DNA of 64,000 bases from Chromatiales bacterium. Lineage in GTDB: Bacteria > Pseudomonadota > Gammaproteobacteria > UBA6429 > Thiohalophilaceae. The DNA lies in contig JALVOC010000006.1 in assembly GCA_027032075.1 (NCBI GenBank), positions 152,429-216,428 of the forward strand, read 5' to 3'. Every line of letters starts with the position of its first letter. The stretch's first letter is position 1. The notes under the pieces are model-generated. The model did not search any database. It was not told where the DNA came from and saw only the letters and a list, made by a program, of their open reading frames with translations. The translations under genes were made by a program, and so were the position numbers. Shown piece by piece: positions 1 to 9,659 of this stretch.

Positions 1-42
1 CAAAACCGCAAGAGAAATCAGAATGCGTATTAATTTTTTCAT
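1..42 (-). CDS. N-terminus of an exported or membrane-anchored protein (partial, runs off left edge)
   Basis: The reverse strand has an ATG at 42 that opens a frame running off the window: MKKLIRILISLAVL. The two lysines followed by a hydrophobic run look like the start of a signal peptide or inner-membrane anchor. A strong Shine-Dalgarno GGAGG sits 7 bases upstream of the ATG, at about 50-54, which supports this as a real start. It lies downstream of fimV on the same strand, separated by about 320 bases with hairpins, so it probably has its own promoter. In Pseudomonas the gene after fimV is truA, but this N-terminus does not look like TruA. Only 14 residues are visible, so no function can be given. 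Confidence 0.6.
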   Translation of the reverse strand, partial: MKKLIRILISLAVL

Positions 43-363
43 TTCAGCTCCTCCAATGTTCATGGTAATCAGGAGTCGCCATTATCGCATTTTTTGTTTG
101 CGTATAAAGTTCGGGGGACAATCTTGCAGGAACGATTTTTTGCGGGGCTTAACCCGAAAGTACCATTTTCTCACCATGACACCAAGTGGTGTTCCTTCCT
201 GCCATATGAGGACATTTTCCAAAGCCGGGAACATCCCGGCTGTGACTGAACCCAACGAATAAGGCCCCGGCGTTCACCGCACGGGGCCAGAAAAGAAAGG
301 TAAATTCCTGCAAGCTGTCAAATACAAACGGCAACAGGCAACAAACCGTTTAGCGATCGGAAA
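43..363. other. Intergenic region between the left-edge gene and fimV
   Basis: No convincing gene is seen. The region holds two hairpins. One is at 223-241, an 8-bp stem (AGCCGGGA/TCCCGGCT) with a 3-base loop. The other is at 263-288, a 7-bp stem (GGCCCCG/CGGGGCC). Both lie just downstream of the fimV stop on the minus strand, but neither is followed by a strong U-run, so they are weak candidates for fimV termination. Short reading frames here have no family resemblance. Confidence 0.5.
223..288 (-). terminator. Two hairpins downstream of fimV, possible terminator
   Basis: Two perfect inverted repeats follow the fimV stop codon: 263-269 with 282-288, and 223-230 with 234-241. On the minus strand the first is followed by TTATTCGTT and the second by TTTGG, which are short U-rich stretches at best. 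The position fits transcript termination or 3'-end protection of the long fimV mRNA, but factor-independent termination is uncertain. Confidence 0.35.
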
Positions 364-3300
364 TCATGCGATCTGCTGCAACAACTCCTGGGCTTCCTGT
401 TTTTGATCACTGTTACCCTCATCCATCACTTCATCGAGGATACTGCGTGCACCATCCGGATCACCCATGTCGATATAAGCCTTTGCCAGATCGAGCTTGG
501 TACCCACTTCATCACCTCCGGCAATATCCAGATCACCCGCGTCGGTGGCATCCAGTTCAAAATCCAGATTCGCTTCCGGCGCGGCAACTTCAGACCCTTC
601 GGTTTCGATATCCATCGTCAGGGAAGACTGGGATTCCGCCGGCGATTCCAGATCAAAACCCTCGCCAAGATCGATCATTGAGGAATCCTCCTCACTGGAA
701 GCCGTTTGCGCTTCGGAAGCCGTTTGCGCGTCCTCGGCCGTACCGGTATCCAGCTCAAAGTCCAGACCGGCACCCAGATCGGGCTCCGCCTGTTCACTTT
801 CTCCCAGATCCAGATTGAAATCCAGGCCACTGCCTTCTTCTGCTTCAGCAGCTGCCTTGTTCATATCAATGTTGAAATCGAGATCCGGACTTTCCTCCTG
901 ACTCACTTCAGGCTCGCTTTCACCCAGATCGAGGTTGAAATCCAGGCCACTTTCATCAACAGCCTCCTGTGACTGGGTCGGGGCCGTTTCCGCCTCCTGA
1001 TCCACATCCAGATTGTATTCCAGTACTCCGCTGTCGTTGCTGCCACCTGCTGCGGCATCCGCCGGTGCCCCGCCAAAATCCGCCGCTTCGAACACGCCGG
1101 TGTCCAGGCCGATGTCCATCACCTGGCTGTCACTCAGGCTGACGCTCGAATCATCACTGCTTGGTACAGCCGCTTCGCCCGCCTCTACCGCTGCCGCTGC
1201 GCTCCCGGAACTGAACAAGGGGTTACCGGGAACCAGCTCCATGCCCATGGCGACCACTTTTTGCCAGTTGGGATTCTCATTGGCATTTTCGCCAAGACTG
1301 GCATAGTAATCCTCGGCGGTGTTCTCGAAGGCGGGTTTGTTCTTGGTGGTATGGTAAAGTTCAAGCAGTTTCAGTCTTAACTCCGCCCGGCTCGGTTCGC
1401 TGTCGATGGCTTCCTTCAAACGTTCTTCCGCCGCTTCATACCGGCCGTATGCCATAAACACATCCGCTTCGGTCAGCGGATCGACTTCGCTGTCCTCGGT
1501 CTGGATAGCACCCGCACCACTGACGGCAAAATCACTCAGGAATGAGGATTCCTCCTCCGATTCGGCCTCGGTCCCGGTAGTGGTCACGCTCGATGGCCCA
1601 CCCGTGAGAATGCTCTCCTGATAGGCCTCGCCGGCTTTCTTGCGGCGGCGCACAAGGATAAGCATCACTACAATCAATACCAGCAATACCGGTAGCGCAA
1701 TGAAGATCAGCAGCGAGTTCCCCGCCATGGAGCCGAATATACCGGTCAGGGTATCGCCGACGGATTTGAATACACCCATCACCGCACCGAGCACACCGCC
1801 ATCACCGCCAGGGGCGGGAGGAGTTTCAGCAGGCTCACCCCCCTTTTCAGCCGCGGCAATTTCATTCGCCAGTTCAATCGGCGATTTTTCCCCTGTGGGC
1901 CTGGCCGCTTCAGCAGGGGCAGGAGCCGGCGCCTTCTCAGGGGTGGTTTCAGCCACAGGGGCGGGTTCAGGCTCGGCAACCACCGCCGGGGTTTCCGCTA
2001 CCGGTGCGGGTTCAGGCGCCGCCTTTTGGGTTTCCGGCGCACTTTCCAGCGGGGCCGGTGCAGCGCCTTCTTTATTATTGAGTTTTGCCAATTGCTGCTG
2101 CAATGCAGCCAGTTCGTCATCCTTTACAGAGACAGAACGTTGCAGTTGCGCCAGTTCGTTTTCCAGTTCACGCAGTTTCTGGTTCAGCTCCTTGTTCCGG
2201 CCGCGCATGGTGTTGGCATCGCGGCGAACCTGACGCAGCTCATCCTGCAGGGTGACGATGTCGTTGCTCACCGCTGTTTCAGAAGTCCCCGCGCCACTTT
2301 GCAGCTCGCTGCCATCCGGTGAATCCAGGGTCAGTTCACCACCGCTTACGACCTCGGTGCTTTCGCCGGTCTCCACTTCACTGCCGATAATCGGCTGGGT
2401 GGCGGGTACGGCAGCCGCCTGCTGACGGTAATCCTCCCAGGCAGCCGTCTGAATCTGATATTCACGCGCAGCTTCGCTTTTGCTGATACTGGTCAGCATG
2501 CCGGCATCTTCGATACGCAGCACATGGCCAACCTTGAGCCTGTTGACATTGCCGTCCACGAAGGCATCCGGATTGCTCTTCAACAGCGCCATCATCACCT
2601 GATAGATACTGACCGATTCATCCGGCCGCAGTTTTTCGGCAATTTTCCAGAGGCTGTCGCCTTTGCGCACAATGCCGTAATCCAGTTTGCCCAGTTCACC
2701 AAACTCAGCCGCTCCTGTTTCATCCTCCCGGTAAACCGTTAACGGAATCCGCGGGAACAGTTCGCTGTCGTCTTCGAACACCGCAGTCTGACTGATTTCC
2801 TCTTCCGGCATTTCCACAACGGCCGGTGGGGGAAGTTTGGCTTCCATCGGCTCTTCCTCTACCGGGGCAGGCGGGGGAACGGGTTCAGACGCTGCCACTG
2901 TTGCCGGCTCCGGTTCCGGTGCAAGTTGTTCCTCTGCAACCGGTTCCGCTGCCGGAACGGCTTCTGCTTCCGGTGCGGGCGGTGCCTCGGGCACGACCGG
3001 TTCGGGTTCGGTGTTCTTGGTCAAGGGAACACGTGGGAACTTCTCGCCATCCTCCAGCACGGCTGCTTCGGACGTTGCTGCAGGTTCGGCCTCGGGGGCG
3101 GGTGCAGGTGCGGCCGCCTCGACTTCAGGCGCCGGTGGCGCAGCGGCTGCAGGCGCAGGGACAAACGGGGTTTCCGCCGGTGCAGCGGCTTCCTCCGTGG
3201 CGGTCACCGCGGGTTCGCTGACCGGTGGCGCTTCCACTACGGCCGGCTGTTTCTTAATCAATCCGGGGGGATCAAGCAACATGGTGTATTCACGCAGCAT

Positions 3301-3657
3301 ACGGCCGTTCTGCCAGTCCATTTCCAGCAGGAAATTCAGGAAGGGTTCCCGTACAGGGACAGGGGTCGTAATATGGATGTAATAGGTACCGTTATCGTGT
3401 TGTTTGACGGCGAACCGCAGTTGGTTCAACAATGAATGCCGCTCAATCCCGGCACGCTGAAATGCATCCGAGGAAGCCAGGCTGACCTTGAGATTGGCAA
3501 TATCGTCTTCGGTGGGTGATACCAGTTCAATTTCTGCATCCAATGGATCATTCAAGGCTGAATGAAGCTTGATGTTCCCAAATCCTAACGCCTGCGCCGA
3601 AATCGGCACGATGACGCACATCGCGGCAGCCAGGAAAACAATCAGCTTACGCATCAT
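364..3657 (-). CDS. fimV: FimV/HubP-type polar landmark protein
   Basis: This is a large (1097 aa) inner-membrane polar organiser. In Pseudomonas and Vibrio the family recruits type IV pilus, flagellar and chromosome-segregation factors to the cell pole and binds peptidoglycan. Visible parts in order are: a signal peptide (about 1-23, ending SAQA), a FimV N-terminal domain (starting LGFGNIKLHSALNDPLDAEIEL), a Pro/Ala/Glu-rich linker, a LysM domain (about 322-385), a coiled coil (about 462-525), a second Pro/Ala-rich stretch, one membrane helix (about 645-668) followed by RRRKK, a TPR-like segment, then a very acidic cytoplasmic tail with repeats of the type LDFNLDLGESE, and a conserved C-terminal TPR-like motif. 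The start is supported by GGAGAAG upstream. The neighbours usg, asd and leuB match the Pseudomonas order. With flhF/flhG in the same window, a polar flagellum is likely. Identification is secure. Confidence 0.96.
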   Translation of the reverse strand: MMRKLIVFLAAAMCVIVPISAQALGFGNIKLHSALNDPLDAEIELVSPTEDDIANLKVSLASSDAFQRAGIERHSLLNQLRFAVKQHDNGTYYIHITTPVPVREPFLNFLLEMDWQNGRMLREYTMLLDPPGLIKKQPAVVEAPPVSEPAVTATEEAAAPAETPFVPAPAAAAPPAPEVEAAAPAPAPEAEPAATSEAAVLEDGEKFPRVPLTKNTEPEPVVPEAPPAPEAEAVPAAEPVAEEQLAPEPEPATVAASEPVPPPAPVEEEPMEAKLPPPAVVEMPEEEISQTAVFEDDSELFPRIPLTVYREDETGAAEFGELGKLDYGIVRKGDSLWKIAEKLRPDESVSIYQVMMALLKSNPDAFVDGNVNRLKVGHVLRIEDAGMLTSISKSEAAREYQIQTAAWEDYRQQAAAVPATQPIIGSEVETGESTEVVSGGELTLDSPDGSELQSGAGTSETAVSNDIVTLQDELRQVRRDANTMRGRNKELNQKLRELENELAQLQRSVSVKDDELAALQQQLAKLNNKEGAAPAPLESAPETQKAAPEPAPVAETPAVVAEPEPAPVAETTPEKAPAPAPAEAARPTGEKSPIELANEIAAAEKGGEPAETPPAPGGDGGVLGAVMGVFKSVGDTLTGIFGSMAGNSLLIFIALPVLLVLIVVMLILVRRRKKAGEAYQESILTGGPSSVTTTGTEAESEEESSFLSDFAVSGAGAIQTEDSEVDPLTEADVFMAYGRYEAAEERLKEAIDSEPSRAELRLKLLELYHTTKNKPAFENTAEDYYASLGENANENPNWQKVVAMGMELVPGNPLFSSGSAAAAVEAGEAAVPSSDDSSVSLSDSQVMDIGLDTGVFEAADFGGAPADAAAGGSNDSGVLEYNLDVDQEAETAPTQSQEAVDESGLDFNLDLGESEPEVSQEESPDLDFNIDMNKAAAEAEEGSGLDFNLDLGESEQAEPDLGAGLDFELDTGTAEDAQTASEAQTASSEEDSSMIDLGEGFDLESPAESQSSLTMDIETEGSEVAAPEANLDFELDATDAGDLDIAGGDEVGTKLDLAKAYIDMGDPDGARSILDEVMDEGNSDQKQEAQELLQQIA

Positions 3658-3781
3658 AATTACTTCTCCACTCCATACGGAATCCCATTTTACGCCTGGG
3701 GCGCCCCCAAATTTATTTATTTTTCAATGAGTTATTCATATTATCTTTGAATAATCATTACAAGTATGCAGTAACTATAGC

Positions 3782-4807
3782 TTATAAATAGCCTTTTACC
3801 AAAATTTCACCGATTTGAACACTGTTTAATGCACTTCCTTTGCGGCTGTTATCGGTTGCCACCCACATGTTCAACCCCTGTGGAACACTGGGATCCGAAC
3901 GCAGCCGGGCAACAAAAACCGCATCCTGCCCCGCCACGTCGGTGACAGGTGTGGGTGCCGCCAGCGGCCCGCCGTCGCTGCTGAACAATTCAATCCCGGG
4001 CGCCTGCTGCAGCAGTTCGTGCGCCTGTTGCAGGGAAAGTGGGTCGGGGGTTTCGATATTGATGGCTTCACCCGTCCCGAAAAACACCGGAACCCGCACG
4101 GCGGTGGCATTGATACCGATCGTTTCATCTTCAAGTATCTTGCGGCTTTCCCGCATCAGGCTGATTTCCTGACGGCTGACACCGTTCTCGTCCAACTCGC
4201 CGATTTGCGGCAGAAGATTAAAGGCAATCTGTTCCTTGAATATTTTGGCCTCGATGGGTTGGGCGTTGAGCAGTCTTGCGGTCTGACCGGCCATCTCTTC
4301 AACCGCATCGCGGCTGACATCGGACACCGATTGAAATGTCACCACCTGGATTCTTTTGATCCCCACCGCATCATAAACCGGTTTGAGGGCAACCAGCATC
4401 AATATCGTGGCACTGCAGGGACTGGCAATAATGCCCGGCCGCTTCGCCTTGCCGACAGCCTCGGGATTGACCTCGGGGATCACCAGCGGCACATCGGCAT
4501 CATCACAATACCGCCCGCTGTTGTCGATCACCATGCAGCCGGATTCCACCGCCCTTGGGGCATGTTCCGCCGCGATGTTCTCTTCCGCACAAAAAAATGC
4601 GAGCTGGACTTTGGAAAAATCAAAACCCGCAAGTTCCTCAATCCGCAGATTTTCCTTTTTAAAATTGACATGGCCACCCGCGCTATTATCCGCGGCAACA
4701 GGATAAAGCCTGTCTAGAGGAAATTCCCGCTGTGCAAGCAGTTCAATCAGGGTCTCGCCGATGATCCCGGCGGTGCCGACGACGGCGACATCAAATAATT
4801 TACTCAT
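3782..4807 (-). CDS. usg: Usg-type aspartate-semialdehyde dehydrogenase paralogue, probably catalytically inactive
   Basis: This 341-aa protein has the fold signature of aspartate-semialdehyde dehydrogenase: an N-terminal Rossmann motif (VAVVGTAGIIGETLIELL), the VPLVIPEVNPEAV segment and a C-terminal VATDNSRKGSALNSVQIGE. Key catalytic positions are altered. The usual NPNCST motif around the nucleophilic cysteine reads SPCSAT, so Cys has moved one place and Ser stands where Cys is expected. The usual GH of the active-site histidine motif reads GTGEAINIE, so the His is a Thr. The SGAG loop is SDVS. These changes resemble E. coli Usg, a non-enzymatic paralogue. It sits between fimV and the true asd, as in Pseudomonas. 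No strong Shine-Dalgarno is seen before the ATG. The fold assignment is sure; loss of enzyme activity is inferred. Confidence 0.88.
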   Translation of the reverse strand: MSKLFDVAVVGTAGIIGETLIELLAQREFPLDRLYPVAADNSAGGHVNFKKENLRIEELAGFDFSKVQLAFFCAEENIAAEHAPRAVESGCMVIDNSGRYCDDADVPLVIPEVNPEAVGKAKRPGIIASPCSATILMLVALKPVYDAVGIKRIQVVTFQSVSDVSRDAVEEMAGQTARLLNAQPIEAKIFKEQIAFNLLPQIGELDENGVSRQEISLMRESRKILEDETIGINATAVRVPVFFGTGEAINIETPDPLSLQQAHELLQQAPGIELFSSDGGPLAAPTPVTDVAGQDAVFVARLRSDPSVPQGLNMWVATDNSRKGSALNSVQIGEILVKGYL

Positions 4808-5041
4808 GTTGATTTTTCAGGGGATAGCGTTGTTAAAGAGATTAACAATGGAATTCCGTTCGGGGCATGCACCTCATCTTACCCTATTTGGGACTGAGGA
4901 AACACAGTCTGCTGGCAAAGGCGTATACGTCATGCGTTCGGCAGGGGAAGCGCCATAAGGCGGATGTGAGGGAACAAGCGGATTCGGCCGCCAGGGACAG
5001 CGTAAATGCAATTGGATTGCCGGCAACAATCCCGGCCTTGC

Positions 5042-5068
5042 CGCCGGATCTCCGCCTGAGATCCGGCG
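5042..5068. repeat. Perfect inverted repeat between usg and asd
   Basis: CGCCGGATC at 5042-5050 pairs with GATCCGGCG at 5060-5068 around a 9-base loop. It lies about a dozen bases past the asd stop in the asd-usg intergenic region. No U-run follows on either strand, so it is more likely an mRNA 3'-end hairpin or attenuator than a simple terminator. Confidence 0.45.
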
Positions 5069-5080
5069 TGTGAAATCACC

Positions 5081-6193
5081 TTAATCCTCGAGCAGGATGC
5101 GCAGCATACGCCGCAGCGGTTCCGCTGCACCCCATAACAGCTGATCACCCACGGTAAAGGCGGAGAGGTACTCGTTTCCCATGGTCAGCTTGCGCAAGCG
5201 GCCGACCGGAATCGTCAGGGTGCCACTGATTGCTGCCGGGGTAAGCTCGCGCATGGTGACTTCCCGCTCATTGGGGATCACCTTCACCCACTCGTTGGCT
5301 TCATCCAGCATGGTGTGGATTTCATCCAGCGGCACATCCTGTTTCAGCTTGATGGTCAGTGCCTGGCTGTGGGAACGCATCGCACCGATACGTACACAAA
5401 TGCCGTCGATAGGAATGGGGTGATCGCTGCGACCGAGGATCTTGTTGGTTTCCACTTCTGCCTTCCATTCCTCTCGGCTCTGACCCGTTTCCAGCTGGGT
5501 ATCCAGCCACGGTATCAGGCTGCCTGCCAGCGGCACGCCCCAATTGTCCACCGGGTATTTGTCGCTGCGCATGTGCTCGGTCACGGCGCGATCGATATCC
5601 AGAATGGCAGAGGCGGGATCATCCAGTAAATCACTGACTGCTGCATGCAGGGAACCCATCTGGCGCAGGAGTTCACGCATGTTGCGCGCACCGGCTCCCG
5701 AGGCAGCCTGGTAAGTCATGGGTGTGATCCATTCGATCAGATCACGCTGAAACAACCCTCCCAATGCCATCATCATCAAACTGACAGTGCAGTTGCCACC
5801 CACAAAGGTCTTGATACCGTTACTCAGGCCGTCCTTGATCACATCCAGGTTAACGGGATCGAGTACGATGATACTCTCCTGCTCCATACGCAAGGTGGAA
5901 GCCGCATCGATCCAGTAGCCATCCCAGCCCGCGGAACGCAACCTGGGATAGATCTCTTCGGTAAAACCACCCCCCTGGCAGGAAATAATCGTGTCCATCG
6001 CCTTGAGCTCATCGATGCTCCGGGCATCCTTGAGTGGCGGTACCTCTTTACCCACATCGGGCGCCGCTTGGCCCGTCTGTGAAGTGGTAAAGAACACCGG
6101 ATCGATGTTTTCAAAATCTTTTTCCGCCCGCATGCGCTGCATGAGCACCGAGCCCACCATGCCGCGCCAGCCGATCAGTCCTGTTTTCATCAT
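5081..6193 (-). CDS. asd: Aspartate-semialdehyde dehydrogenase
   Basis: This enzyme reduces L-aspartyl-4-phosphate with NADPH to aspartate semialdehyde, the branch point to lysine, diaminopimelate, threonine and methionine. The protein begins with the NADP-binding motif [17 protein letters not shown], carries the catalytic cysteine in [16 protein letters not shown], and has the active-site region [16 protein letters not shown] with its His. It belongs to the E. coli/Pseudomonas (Gram-negative) subtype. The reading frame is open further upstream, but the extension is poor in family resemblance. The start at 6193 (tandem ATG ATG, AGAGG upstream) gives 370 aa, the usual length. It lies downstream of leuB on the same strand, with the degenerate paralogue after it. 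Confidence 0.97.
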   Translation of the reverse strand: MMKTGLIGWRGMVGSVLMQRMRAEKDFENIDPVFFTTSQTGQAAPDVGKEVPPLKDARSIDELKAMDTIISCQGGGFTEEIYPRLRSAGWDGYWIDAASTLRMEQESIIVLDPVNLDVIKDGLSNGIKTFVGGNCTVSLMMMALGGLFQRDLIEWITPMTYQAASGAGARNMRELLRQMGSLHAAVSDLLDDPASAILDIDRAVTEHMRSDKYPVDNWGVPLAGSLIPWLDTQLETGQSREEWKAEVETNKILGRSDHPIPIDGICVRIGAMRSHSQALTIKLKQDVPLDEIHTMLDEANEWVKVIPNEREVTMRELTPAAISGTLTIPVGRLRKLTMGNEYLSAFTVGDQLLWGAAEPLRRMLRILLED

Positions 6194-6316
6194 TTTTCTG
6201 CCTCTGTATTTATCAAGCTTGTTCGTTTTAAATTTGTGTTCCGGGGGGGTGGTTACTGGTGGCGGGTTGCTGGTGGCTTGTAACAAACCACTTACCCGCT
6301 ATCCTGTTGCCAGTCG

Positions 6317-7399
6317 CTACCCTTGCCGTATCGCAGTGACAACAGCGTCGCCCATTGCGGCGGTCCCCACTTTGGTCATGCCATCGCTATAGATATCCTG
6401 GGTGCGCAAACCATCATCCAGTACCTTGCGCACGGCGTTTTCAATCCGCTCCGCCATCTCCGCCTCGTCCAGGGTGTAGCGCAGCATCATGGCGACTGAC
6501 AAAATGGTTGCCAGGGGGTTGGCCACACCCTGCCCGGCGATATCCGGTGCGGAACCGTGGATGGGCTCGTACATTCCTTTGCCGTTTTCATCCAGCGATG
6601 CCGACGGCAACATGCCGATGGAACCGGTCAACATGGCGGCGGTATCGGAAAGAATATCACCAAACATATTGGTGGTGACCATTACGTCGAACTGTTTGGG
6701 TGCGCGCACCAGCTGCATCGCGGCATTGTCCACATACATGTGGCTGAGTTCTATCGCGGGAAACCGCCTGGCCTCTTCCGTCATCACTTCGCGCCACAGT
6801 TCGGTACACTCCAGCACATTGGCCTTGTCCACCGAACAGACACGGTTATTGCGCTTGGCGGCGATATCAAAAGCCACCTTGCCGATGCGGCGGATCTCGG
6901 ACTCACGATAGACCAGCGTATTGAAACCTTCCTTTTCACCGTTCTTGAGCGTACGGATACCGCGCGGCTGACCGAAATAGATACCACCGGTGAGTTCACG
7001 CACAATCATGATGTCGAGATCCGCCACAATCTCCGCTTTCAGCGTGGAAGCATCGGCCAGTTGGGGATAGAGAATCGCAGGACGCAGATTGGCAAACAGT
7101 TCAAGGCCGGCACGCAGTCCGAGCAGCCCTTTCTCGGGGCGCACGGCAATATCCAAGGACTCCCACTTGTATCCCCCCACCGCACCCAACAACACGGCAT
7201 CGGCTTCCCTTGCCAGTTCCAGAGTGGTCTCCGGCAAGGGTGAACCACAATCGTCATAAGCAGAGCCACCTACGAGCGCCTCTTCCAGTTCCACATCCAG
7301 ACCGAATTCCTTTTTCAGACATGCGATCACTTTTACCGCCTCGGCGACGATCTCCTGTCCAATCCCGTCGCCCGGGAGAATTGCTATTTTTTTCGTCAT
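6317..7399 (-). CDS. leuB: 3-isopropylmalate dehydrogenase
   Basis: This enzyme oxidatively decarboxylates 3-isopropylmalate to 2-oxoisocaproate using NAD, the third step of leucine synthesis. The 360-aa protein starts [23 protein letters not shown], a hallmark of the isocitrate/isopropylmalate dehydrogenase family. It contains [10 protein letters not shown], the substrate-binding [10 protein letters not shown], the metal-binding [13 protein letters not shown], and [18 protein letters not shown] near the C-terminus. Length is normal. It follows leuC and leuD on the same strand with short gaps (77 bases to leuD), so the three probably form one transcription unit with asd downstream. The order leuC-leuD-leuB with asd next matches Pseudomonas. 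No clear Shine-Dalgarno precedes the ATG. Confidence 0.97.
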   Translation of the reverse strand: MTKKIAILPGDGIGQEIVAEAVKVIACLKKEFGLDVELEEALVGGSAYDDCGSPLPETTLELAREADAVLLGAVGGYKWESLDIAVRPEKGLLGLRAGLELFANLRPAILYPQLADASTLKAEIVADLDIMIVRELTGGIYFGQPRGIRTLKNGEKEGFNTLVYRESEIRRIGKVAFDIAAKRNNRVCSVDKANVLECTELWREVMTEEARRFPAIELSHMYVDNAAMQLVRAPKQFDVMVTTNMFGDILSDTAAMLTGSIGMLPSASLDENGKGMYEPIHGSAPDIAGQGVANPLATILSVAMMLRYTLDEAEMAERIENAVRKVLDDGLRTQDIYSDGMTKVGTAAMGDAVVTAIRQG

Positions 7400-7476
7400 A
7401 AATTTAATACCGGAATGTTATTGCCCACAGGCATGATTGCCTGGTTTCTGTTTATCTCTGCATCCTCTTTGGTTCT

Positions 7477-8118
7477 TCATTGCTGAAAAAGCCAGGGTGC
7501 CTCCTGTTTGCGTCTTGCCTCGTAGGCTCTGATCTCATCCACATGCTGCAAGGTCAGGCCGATGTCATCCAGGCCGTTGAGCAAACGATGCTTGCGGAAC
7601 GCATCGATTTCAAAGTGGAGGGTGCTGCCATCCTCTTTGGTGATGGTTTGTGCGGCAAGATCGACGCTCAGGCGGTACCCTTCGGTGGCCTCGACTTCCT
7701 GAAACAACTGCTCAACCGTATCGGCATCCAGGACAATGGGAAGAATGCCGTTCTTGAAACAGTTGTTATAAAAGATGTCCGCAAAACTGGGCGCGATGAT
7801 CACACGGAAACCGTAATCAAGCAATGCCCAGGGGGCGTGTTCACGGCTGGAGCCACAACCGAAGTTCTCCCGTGCCAGCAAAATCTGCGCGCCCTGGTAA
7901 CGCGGCTGGTTGAGAACGAAGTCCGGGTTCAACGGCCGCTTGCTGTTGTCCATGCCCGGTTCCCCCTGATCCAGATAACGCCATTCATCAAACAGGTTCG
8001 GTCCAAAACCGCTGCGCTTGATGGACTTTAAAAACTGTTTTGGAATAATCGCGTCGGTATCCACGTTGGGACGATCCAACGGCATCACAATACCGGTTAA
8101 TTTAGTAAATTTTTCCAT
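7477..8118 (-). CDS. leuD: 3-isopropylmalate dehydratase small subunit
   Basis: This is the small (swivel-domain) subunit of isopropylmalate isomerase, which together with LeuC interconverts 2- and 3-isopropylmalate. Recognisable segments are [19 protein letters not shown] near the N-terminus, the [27 protein letters not shown] loop that closes the active site, and [22 protein letters not shown]. The frame is open upstream to 8178, but that would overlap leuC. The ATG at 8118 has AGGA about 9 bases upstream and gives the normal 213 aa, so it is preferred. leuC ends 40 bases upstream and leuB begins 77 bases downstream. Confidence 0.97.
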   Translation of the reverse strand: MEKFTKLTGIVMPLDRPNVDTDAIIPKQFLKSIKRSGFGPNLFDEWRYLDQGEPGMDNSKRPLNPDFVLNQPRYQGAQILLARENFGCGSSREHAPWALLDYGFRVIIAPSFADIFYNNCFKNGILPIVLDADTVEQLFQEVEATEGYRLSVDLAAQTITKEDGSTLHFEIDAFRKHRLLNGLDDIGLTLQHVDEIRAYEARRKQEAPWLFQQ

Positions 8119-8158
8119 TTCTTTAATCCTGTTCTCTGCCTGTTCTGCGATGTTGCGC

Positions 8159-9565
8159 TCAATCAAATTGGCGCACATCGACGAAGTGACCTGCCACTGC
8201 CGCCGCTGCGGCCATGGCGGGACTCACCAGGTGAGTCCGGCCACCGGGACCCTGCCTGCCTTCAAAATTGCGGTTGGATGTCGAGGCACACCGTTCACCC
8301 GGTTCCAGCCGATCGGCGTTCATCGCCAGGCACATGGAGCACCCCGGCAGACGCCACTCGAAACCGGCCTCGGTGAAGATCCTGTCCAGACCCTCTTCTT
8401 CCGCCTGTTTTTTCACCAGACCCGAGCCGGGCACCACCAGTGCCAGCCTGATGTTGGCGGCCACCTTGCGGCCCTTCACCACGGCGGCTGCCGCACGCAA
8501 ATCCTCGATACGCGAATTGGTGCAGGAACCGATGAACACCTTGTCGGGACGGATCTCTGTAATAGGCGTACCGGCCTTAAGCCCCATGTATTGCAGCGCG
8601 GCCTTCATCCCCTCGCGTTTCACTTCATCGGCAACCGCATCGGGATCGGGCACCCTGCCATCCACACCGGTCACCATTTCGGGAGAAGTCCCCCAGGTAA
8701 CCTGCGGGCTGAGTGTTGCTGCGTCGATATTCACTACCTTGTCGAATTCAGCATCCGCATCGCTCTGCAGCGTCCGCCAGTTGGCCACCGCCAACTCCCA
8801 CAATTCGCCACGTGGTGCATAGGGCCGGCCTTTGACATAATCGATGGTCTTCTCATCCACGGCCACCATGCCGGCACGCGCACCCGCCTCGATCGCCATA
8901 TTGCAAAGCGTCATGCGGCCTTCCACGGAGAGATTGCGGATCGCCTCACCCGCAAACTCAATCGCATAACCGGTTCCGCCCGCGGTTCCGATACGGCCGA
9001 TGATCGCAAGAATAATGTCCTTGGCGGTCACCCCCGCCGGCACCTTGCCATCAACACGGATGAGCATGGCGCGGGACTTTTTCTGCACCAGGCACTGGGT
9101 GGCAAGCACATGCTCCACTTCCGAGGTGCCGATACCGAACGCCAGAGCCCCGAAGGCACCATGGGTGGAGGTATGGGAATCACCGCACACCACGGTCATT
9201 CCGGGCAGGGTCACCCCTTCTTCCGGTCCAATCACGTGCACGATACCCTGGCGGATGTCGTCCATTTTGAATTCCGTGATACCAAAGGTCCTGCAATTGT
9301 TATCCAGGGTCTCCACCTGCAAGCGTGAAACAGGATCACTGATCCCCCTGCTACGATCCGTGGTAGGCACGTTGTGATCCGGGGTAGCCAGATTGGCATC
9401 CACCCGCCACGGCTTGCGGCCGGCCAGACGCAAACCTTCGAATGCCTGCGGTGAGGTCACTTCATGCAGCAAATGCCGATCGATATAGAGCAAAGCGGTA
9501 CCGTCACCGTTATCGCGCACCACATGGGCATCCCATAATTTGTCATACAAGGTTGTGCCAGCCAT
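8159..9565 (-). CDS. leuC: 3-isopropylmalate dehydratase large subunit
   Basis: This is the catalytic 4Fe-4S subunit of isopropylmalate isomerase (aconitase family). The protein begins [15 protein letters not shown] and has [25 protein letters not shown]. The three cluster-ligand cysteines lie in the motifs [14 protein letters not shown] and [11 protein letters not shown]. The ATG at 9565 follows a perfect AGGAGG with 7-base spacing and gives 468 aa, typical for the family; an upstream alternative at 9589 is less likely. It is first in the leuC-leuD-leuB run and is transcribed divergently from a LysR-type regulator, from which it is separated by only 94 bases holding an inverted repeat. Regulation by that LysR protein is a reasonable inference. 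Confidence 0.97.
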   Translation of the reverse strand: MAGTTLYDKLWDAHVVRDNGDGTALLYIDRHLLHEVTSPQAFEGLRLAGRKPWRVDANLATPDHNVPTTDRSRGISDPVSRLQVETLDNNCRTFGITEFKMDDIRQGIVHVIGPEEGVTLPGMTVVCGDSHTSTHGAFGALAFGIGTSEVEHVLATQCLVQKKSRAMLIRVDGKVPAGVTAKDIILAIIGRIGTAGGTGYAIEFAGEAIRNLSVEGRMTLCNMAIEAGARAGMVAVDEKTIDYVKGRPYAPRGELWELAVANWRTLQSDADAEFDKVVNIDAATLSPQVTWGTSPEMVTGVDGRVPDPDAVADEVKREGMKAALQYMGLKAGTPITEIRPDKVFIGSCTNSRIEDLRAAAAVVKGRKVAANIRLALVVPGSGLVKKQAEEEGLDRIFTEAGFEWRLPGCSMCLAMNADRLEPGERCASTSNRNFEGRQGPGGRTHLVSPAMAAAAAVAGHFVDVRQFD

Positions 9566-9596
9566 TCGAGATCCTCCTGTTTGGTGCACAAATTGT

Positions 9597-9617
9597 AGTA
9601 ATTGCTATACTATTACT
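9597..9617. promoter_or_regulatory. Inverted repeat in the leuC/LysR divergent intergenic region, possible LysR operator
   Basis: AGTAAT at 9597-9602 and ATTACT at 9612-9617 form a perfect inverted repeat around a 9-base centre, in a very AT-rich stretch between leuC (start 9565) and the LysR gene (start 9660). The 21-bp dyad size and its place in a divergent promoter match the usual arrangement of LysR-type regulator binding sites, which use interrupted dyads with a T-N11-A core. The site is close to both start codons and could control both genes. Confidence 0.5.
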
Positions 9618-9659
9618 CAAATTCATTATTTTCATATTTTATATTACTTATTGTTATAT

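Noticed and set aside
8018-9328. Long plus-strand open frame (436 aa) over leuC/leuD
   Set aside because: It is antisense to the clearly identified leuC and leuD, is rich in His/Arg with no domain, and arises from the codon bias of the real genes.
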